From NCBI GenBank assembly GCA_019347795.1, contig JAHWKS010000332.1, positions 1 through 6,606 on the forward strand: a stretch of 6,606 bases of DNA, read 5' to 3'. This document shows, one piece after another, positions 5,700 through 6,606 of this stretch. The notes under the pieces were generated by a model. That model saw only the letters and a program-made list of their open reading frames with translations, did no database searches and had not been told where the DNA came from. The stretch comes from Planctomycetota bacterium. Lineage in GTDB: Bacteria > Planctomycetota > Planctomycetia > Pirellulales > Pirellulaceae. Each line of letters opens with the position of its first letter. Positions within the stretch are counted from its first letter, which is position 1. The position numbers and the translations under genes were made by a program.

Positions 5700-6281
5700 T
5701 TAGCGTTTCCACTGAATGCCGCAGCCGAAGGCCGACTTGCCTTCCACCTGGGGCTTTTCACCGGCCAAGAGCGAATCCACCACTGTTTTCACGTAATGCT
5801 CGCTGGCGTTGTTCTGAGCGTTGTCGAACGCGCCGATGTAGACCACTTCGCGGTTGTTGTCCAGCACGTACAGGTGCGGCGTGACCCGGGCGCCGTAGGC
5901 CTTGGCCGTCTCTTGCGAGGCGTCGTAGGCATAGGGGAAGTTGAAGCCGGCCTCTTCGGCGCGAGTCTTCATCTTTTGCAGGTCTTCGCCCGTGTTGACG
6001 TTGATCGCCACGAACGAGACGCCCTTGTCTTTGTACTCCTTCGTGAAGTTCACGAAGTCATCCTGATACGCCACGGCCACCGGGCAGTTGTTGCAGGTGA
6101 AGGCGACCACCGTGGCCTTCGACTCGGCGAAGTCCGAAAGGCTGATCTTCTTGCCTTCGGTGGTCGGCAGCTCTTTGAACTCGGGCGCCTTCTCGCCCAC
6201 GTCCACGCCGGCGGCGAACCCAACGCCCGCCATCGAGACGACCGCGACGGCCGCCAGAGCGAGACTGAACGGTCGAATCAT
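5700..6281 (-). CDS. Exported redoxin / thioredoxin-like family protein with CNNC motif
   Basis: The protein has 193 residues. Residues 1-24 are a Sec signal peptide with probable cleavage near GFA-A (22-24). The mature domain begins VDVGEKAPEFKELPTTEGKKISLSDF, the usual opening of AhpC/TSA-redoxin folds. It then has VVAFTCNNCPV with Cys63 and Cys66 at the active-site position, FVAINVN, and RVTPHLYVLD with the cis-proline. It ends SAFGCGIQWKR, where Cys187 is a third cysteine typical of this subfamily. The protein probably acts on thiols outside the cytoplasm. Whether it is a peroxidase or a disulfide reductase cannot be told, but CxxC in place of the single peroxidatic Cys argues for a thioredoxin-like role. 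The ATG at 6281 has GGAAGGAG upstream. Its transcript should end at the terminator at 5643-5675. Confidence 0.88.
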   Translation of the reverse strand: MIRPFSLALAAVAVVSMAGVGFAAGVDVGEKAPEFKELPTTEGKKISLSDFAESKATVVAFTCNNCPVAVAYQDDFVNFTKEYKDKGVSFVAINVNTGEDLQKMKTRAEEAGFNFPYAYDASQETAKAYGARVTPHLYVLDNNREVVYIGAFDNAQNNASEHYVKTVVDSLLAGEKPQVEGKSAFGCGIQWKR

Positions 6282-6404
6282 CTGCTACTCCTTCCAAGGA
6301 AACGGTGTGAAACCACTAGGCTCAGCGAACACACAACGATCCAGCGCCGCGAGGCGGCGGCAATTCGGCGCCGCATCGGCCGGTCGCTCGCCAATCTTAC
6401 GTCG

Positions 6405-6410
6405 AGTGTA
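6405..6410 (-). promoter_or_regulatory. Possible second -10 box (TACACT) placed for CRP-type activation
   Basis: On the minus strand TACACT lies at 6405-6410 with no -35 hexamer at the right distance. A start at about 6398 would put the centre of the TGTGA-N6-TCACA palindrome at -41.5, the class II activator position. The hexamer alone is weak evidence. Confidence 0.3.
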
Positions 6411-6431
6411 AGGCGCCGGTTCGCCGGCTTC

Positions 6432-6447
6432 TGTGAGGCAATTCACA
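6432..6447. promoter_or_regulatory. CRP/FNR-family-like binding palindrome TGTGA-N6-TCACA
   Basis: The sequence TGTGAGGCAATTCACA matches both half-sites of the E. coli CRP consensus exactly, with the correct 6-bp spacing. It lies 151 bases before the redoxin ATG. At equal base frequencies an exact match to these 10 fixed bases is expected about 0.006 times in a window of this size. The match is plain in the sequence; binding by a planctomycete CRP-family protein is inference. Confidence 0.5.
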
Positions 6448-6507
6448 CGCTGCAGTTTGCAACCCGACAGCCCCACGCATCAAGAATGACGGATTGCTTG
6501 GCCGGGC

Positions 6508-6535
6508 ATTGTACGGCGTCCCCTAAGCAAGTCAA
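6508..6535 (-). promoter_or_regulatory. Sigma70-type promoter upstream of the redoxin gene
   Basis: On the minus strand, -35 TTGACT (6530-6535), a 16-bp spacer and -10 TACAAT (6508-6513) form a near-consensus promoter. Transcription would begin near 6501 and run toward the redoxin gene, leaving a leader of about 220 bases. Confidence 0.65.
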
Positions 6536-6606
6536 GCTGCCGCTAACTCGCGAGAGCCGGGTGCGCTGTTCCGAAGTTGCTGGTGGTTCGGAGGTTGAGT
6601 GGGGTG

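Larger units (their letters stand above)
6282..6606. other. Non-coding region upstream of the redoxin gene
   Basis: These 325 bases show no convincing gene on either strand. They hold a promoter pointing at the redoxin gene (6508-6535), a CRP-like palindrome (6432-6447), and two small hairpins: GCCGG-TTCG-CCGGC (6415-6428) and CTTAC-N7-GTAAG (6396-6412). If transcription starts near 6501, the redoxin mRNA has a leader of about 220 bases. I recognise no known riboswitch in it. Confidence 0.55.

Noticed and set aside
6285..6476. 63-codon minus-strand frame ending just before the redoxin ribosome site
   Set aside because: It has a GTG start without a clear ribosome site, overlaps hairpins and the CRP-like site, and has no motif. 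A leader peptide is possible but unsupported.
6570..6592. Hairpin TCCGAA-N11-TTCGGA near the right edge
   Set aside because: It is only 6 bp, with no T-tract and no visible gene to terminate; chance is likely.
1..6606. CRISPR array, tRNA, rRNA, insertion sequence transposase or prophage genes
   Set aside because: I looked on both strands and saw no regularly spaced repeats, no tRNA-like cloverleaf and no transposase or phage motif.

Overview
This window looks like chromosomal DNA from a high-GC planctomycete, probably of the Pirellula group. That placement is an inference from gene style and no marker gene supports it. The hints are a secreted-type LamG domain protein, a small protein built from EERL(R/K)GL repeats, a CdsA with a divergent signature motif, and a GTAG-footed nested palindrome between genes. 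Most of the window is ordinary housekeeping DNA, and I found no multi-gene system that looks undescribed. The points of interest are small elements between the genes.

Layout, left to right. The C-terminal end of a LamG-domain protein (2-469, +) enters from outside the window. A 64-residue repeat-containing protein (519-713, +) follows, then uppS (730-1476, +) and cdsA (1489-2415, +), which are tightly spaced and probably co-transcribed. UppS makes the polyprenyl diphosphate carrier for cell-envelope glycans and CdsA makes CDP-diacylglycerol for phospholipids, so this is an envelope-lipid cluster. cdsA converges on acs (acetyl-CoA synthetase, 2486-4444, -). The 70-bp gap between their stop codons is almost filled by a perfect 27-bp inverted repeat (2419-2480) whose arms are themselves hairpins, like a REPIN.

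acs has a clear promoter (TTGACA, 17 bp, TAGACT), and divergent from it lies a small antitoxin gene (4661-4912, +) with its own TATAAT and a strong Shine-Dalgarno sequence. Its stop overlaps, as ATGA, the start of a PIN-toxin reading frame that ends after 12 codons. The unit is therefore a decayed VapBC-type toxin-antitoxin pair with the antitoxin reading frame still intact.

The right third holds two exported thiol-redox genes on the minus strand: a lipoprotein thioredoxin of the TlpA type (4962-5612) and a Sec-exported redoxin with a CNNC motif (5700-6281). A rho-independent terminator (5643-5675) lies between them, so they are largely separate units. The region upstream of the redoxin (6282-6606) has no convincing gene. 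It carries a sigma70-like promoter (6508-6535) and an exact TGTGA-N6-TCACA palindrome (6432-6447), which matches the CRP-type consensus.
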